Below, one piece after another: positions 61,071-64,000 of a stretch of DNA of 64,000 nt (positions are counted from its first letter, which is position 1; each line of letters opens with the position of its first letter). The notes under the pieces were generated by a model. It saw nothing but the letters and a program-made list of their open reading frames with translations. It was not told where the DNA came from and did no database searches. Origin of the DNA: Leucaena leucocephala (taxonomy: Eukaryota > Streptophyta > Magnoliopsida > Fabales > Fabaceae); the NCBI GenBank assembly GCA_037074615.1, contig CM073562.1, forward strand, positions 3,767,001-3,831,000. The letters run 5' to 3'. The translations under genes and the position numbers were made by a program.

Positions 61071-61522
61071 CTAAATATTTCAATACATTCATTCTACTTA
61101 ACATGACTTCAAAGCAAATTTCAACTGGGCTGATTCAACTGGGCTACAGGATATTTTTTTTTTGAAAAGCTTACGTTCTAGGCCACTCATTTTGGGCTGC
61201 CAGAAATTGTTTTGTCTACTGGGCCTCACTGTTTGGGCCTGATTTTGGGTGTTTTATTTCTGAAAATTATTTTGGGCCTTATTTTTGGACCTTTTTGGTA
61301 TGGGCCACTTGGTTTTATTTTCAGAAAATTATTTTTGGCCAATTAATTTGATTTTTCTAGAAAATCTTTTAATTACTATTCCATGCACAATAAATGTTTA
61401 AATTAATTTGTTATTTAATTGCCCATTTTGTTTCTCACTTGGCAATTAAATTAACTGTTTAATTTTTGTAAAAATCTTTTGAGTTGAAATTAATTTGTTA
61501 AACATTTTTGGTGCATGAAATA

Positions 61523-62008
61523 GTGGGAGAATTTTAATATTAATTTATTAAATGCTCCATTGTATTGTGCATATTTGGATTTATATACACGTTATTGATA
61601 TTTGTGATGAGCATGTAGTTTTGTGAGGAGTAGCCACAGCATCCTCATTTGTTTGTGTTGCGTGCATTAATTAATCACATATGGATTTAAAATATCAATA
61701 ATAATTAAATGTATAGTTATGATTTATCTTTACCCACAGGTAGATATATTATGATTGTACATTTAATTAGGGGGAGAATTAATTTCTCCATTAAGTTGTG
61801 CATATTTGAATTTTCAATGCACGTGAATGATATTTGTGGTTAGCGTGCAGTTCTTTGAGGAGTAGCCACAGCATCCTTGTTTATTGAATCTGTTGCATGC
61901 ATTTGTTAATCACATCTGGATTGGAAATATTATTTGTAATTAAATGTATAGCTATGATTTATCTTTGCCCACAGGTAGATATCTCATAATTGTACATTTA
62001 ATTAGGGT
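61523..62008. repeat. Tandem ~240-bp repeat in the copia leader
   Basis: Unit 1 is about 61523-61768 and unit 2 about 61769-62008. Both carry TTGTGCATATTTG, GAGGAGTAGCCACAGCATCC, ATTAAATGTATAG(T/C)TATGATTTA and then CCCACAGGTAGATAT, ending GTACATTTAATTAGGG. They are about 80-85% alike by eye. The units lie just ahead of the gag start. Confidence 0.85.
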
Positions 62009-62286
62009 GAGATAGAATGGCCTCGTTATTTTCTAATTAGCCCACAGGCATTGGGAAATTACCAATGCGTTCTAATTCTACCATTTGAGATAAATACCTG
62101 GTTATGCTAATGTCTTTGCCCACAGGTAGACATTAGTGATACGTATTTATACTGCTTGCATGCTACATTTGAGCTAAGCATGCATATATGGCACAGTGAC
62201 TTGTGATTGCTTCAAATTATTAATGTGAGCTTATTTGTGTGTTTGTCTGTTCTCATTTTGCAGATCCAATTGCTGCTCCCAGGATT

Positions 62287-64000
62287 ATGTATGATGTTAG
62301 CAACAAAACAATCTTAGATGGTAGCATTAACTATGCTGACTGGAGAGATGATGTTTTGCTGTAGCTTGGTTTATTGGACTTAGATTATGCCTTGAGGTTT
62401 GATAAACCTCTGAGACCTGATGATGCCTCCGATAACAGTGAGGCAAAGGAAAGGTATAATATGTGGGAGCGGAGTAACCGCTCATCTCTTCTGCTTATAA
62501 GACAAAGGATCTCTAGGAGCATTAGGGCAGTAGTCCCTAAATGCGACACAGCTAAGGGATACCTGGAAGCCTTAGACAAGCAAGTCAAGCTAAAAGACGA
62601 GCAGATGGGTGGTGCCATCAAGTCTGAACTATGTGCTGTGAGGCTTACAGGTATTGGCAGTGTGAGGCGACAAATTATGGAAATGAAAGGTATACTTTCA
62701 TCGTGTGTTACTTTTGAGTCTAACTTTTCTAGCGTTAATGATGACACTTGGTGGATTGACACTGGTTCGATGATCCACATTTTGACTACCATGCAGGGCT
62801 TTTTGTCAAGCAGATCTCCACATCCCAATGAGAAAACTGTCCTTTCAGGCAGTGGGAGAGGAGATCCTGTGAAAGCCGTTGAAACCTTTCGCATTCAGCT
62901 TTCAAATCAAAATGTTTTGGAACTCTATGATGTTTTATATGTTCCCTCTTACAAGAGGAATTTGATTTCTATGTCAAAGCTCATTCCATTTGATTATCAT
63001 CTAGTTCTTTCTAAGAAACGTATGACTTTGACAAAGAATTCAGTTTTGATTGTGAATTTGGTTATGATTGATGGCTTATTTAAAATTGTTTCTAATTTAC
63101 CTCAATCTCTTTCTGTTACGCATGGTACTAAGAGAAGTGTCATCGATGAGAATTCTTATAGCCTGTGGCATAGGAAATTGGGTCATATCTCTGTTGACAG
63201 AATCAAAAGGTTAAATAAAGAAGGAATTCTTCCGTCTTTAAACCATTCGGAGTTTGATTCTTGTGTAGACTGCATAAGGGGAAAGCAGACTAATAAGTCA
63301 TATAAGGGACCTAGAAGAAGTTCTGAGTTGCTAGAAATTGTACACACGGATATTTGTTGCCCTGATTTGACTGCACATGGTCAAAAGTACTTTATCACCT
63401 TTATTGATGATCACTCACGATACATGTATGTCTACATGCTTTATAATAAAAGTGAAGCATTAGATGCTTTCAAGGATTATAAAGTAGAAGTAGAAAAACA
63501 GATTGGGAAACCAATCAAGATTGTGAGATCAGACCGTGGTGGTGAGTATTATGGCAGATACACTAGTGAAGGACAAGCAGCAGGTCCATTTGCTGAATTT
63601 CTTCGAGAGCAAGGTATAGTGGCTCAATACACTATGCTTGGATCACCTGACATGAATGGTGTAGCTGAGAGAAGAAATAGGACTTTGCTGGACATGGTTA
63701 GGAGCATGATGAGTAGCTCCAAACTACCGTCTTCTCTGTGGAAGGAAGCACTCAAGACAGCCACATACATATTGAATAGGGTTCCAATAAAGGCAGTGTC
63801 CAAGACACCCTTTGAAATCTGGAAAGGATGGAAACCCAGTTTAAATCATTTCAAGGTATGGGGCTGTCCTGCGGAAGTAAGAGTGTATAATCCACAGGAG
63901 AAGAAGTTGGATCCTAAGACCATCAGAGCTTACTTTGTAGGCTATGCGGAGAGGTCTAAGGGTTATAAGTTTTATTGTCCTCCACCTTCTACAAGGTTTG
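62287..64000 (+). pseudogene. Ty1/copia gag-protease-integrase, runs off window
   Basis: A readable polyprotein from ATG 62287 with one in-frame TAG at 62362-62364 (after ADWRDDVLL), then no stop through the last base. Parts in order: gag N-terminus (LGLLDLDYALRFDKPLRPDD), a protease centre as WWIDTGSMIHI (near 62750), GAG-pre-integrase with the HHCC finger (LWHRKLGHI ... CVDCIRGKQ, 63165-63290), and the integrase core with its acidic triad (HTDI near 63346, FIDDHSRY near 63402, GVAERRN near 63660), then KTPFEIWKGWKPSLNHFKVW. Much of gag, including any CCHC zinc knuckle, is absent: RQIMEMKG is joined almost directly to the protease segment. Reverse transcriptase and RNase H should lie beyond the window. 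The long undamaged frame suggests a young insertion. Confidence 0.9.

Noticed and set aside
62385..62894. A 169-codon minus-strand open frame
   Set aside because: It is antisense to the copia gag-protease frame, which has clear family motifs.
1..64000. A gene cluster or novel multi-gene system
   Set aside because: I looked for co-oriented genes of one pathway, and for conserved spacing or shared promoters. The genes are unrelated single loci separated by repeats, so no cluster is claimed.

Overview
The window is plant nuclear DNA, most likely from a eudicot. Genes carry GT/AG introns, intergenic DNA is very AT-rich with many (AT)n tracts, the proteins are plant-specific families (group IIb WRKY, STIG1, SLAC1-type anion channel, phytepsin with a saposin-like insert), and the mobile elements are plant types (hAT, Stowaway-like MITEs, RTE LINE, Ty1/copia). 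I cannot name the species.

Layout. 1-2.1 kb: repetitive DNA ending like an LTR. 3.8-5.0 kb (-): single-exon plastid-type protein of the At4g22030 family. 6.0-8.3 kb (+): two-exon BAP31-like ER protein. 8.9-10.0 kb (-): SLAH-type anion channel pseudogene. 10-13.8 kb: intergenic with SINE-like retroposons. 13.8-15.0 kb (-): MAPKKK17/18-type kinase with an ABRE/G-box upstream. 19.8-28.7 kb (-): a decayed phytepsin-type aspartic protease with a duplicated active-site exon. One of its introns holds a MITE that is itself split by a 4-kb RICESLEEPER-type hAT transposon. 30.2-31.4 kb: LINE RNase H remnant. 32.9-35.0 kb (-): six-exon group IIb WRKY factor. 40.5-42.8 kb (+): 5'-truncated RTE LINE with a 13-bp target duplication. 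44.4-47.9 kb (+): a rotten copia element split by a 1.4-kb insertion. 53.2-53.6 kb (-): STIG1-like secreted protein. 54.5-56.7 kb: two retroposons with target duplications and a 617-bp non-autonomous hAT. 56.9-59.1 kb (+): three-exon cytochrome b561-type membrane protein lacking expected haem histidines. 60.6-64 kb (+): leader repeats and the gag-integrase part of a copia element that runs off the window.

The six genes that look intact are unrelated single loci and I see no shared pathway. Two would fit stress or hormone signalling (MAPKKK17/18-like, WRKY6-like). The notable content is transposon biology: nested insertions with readable target duplications, a small retroposon family that looks undescribed, and a family of ~240-bp TA-flanked MITEs.
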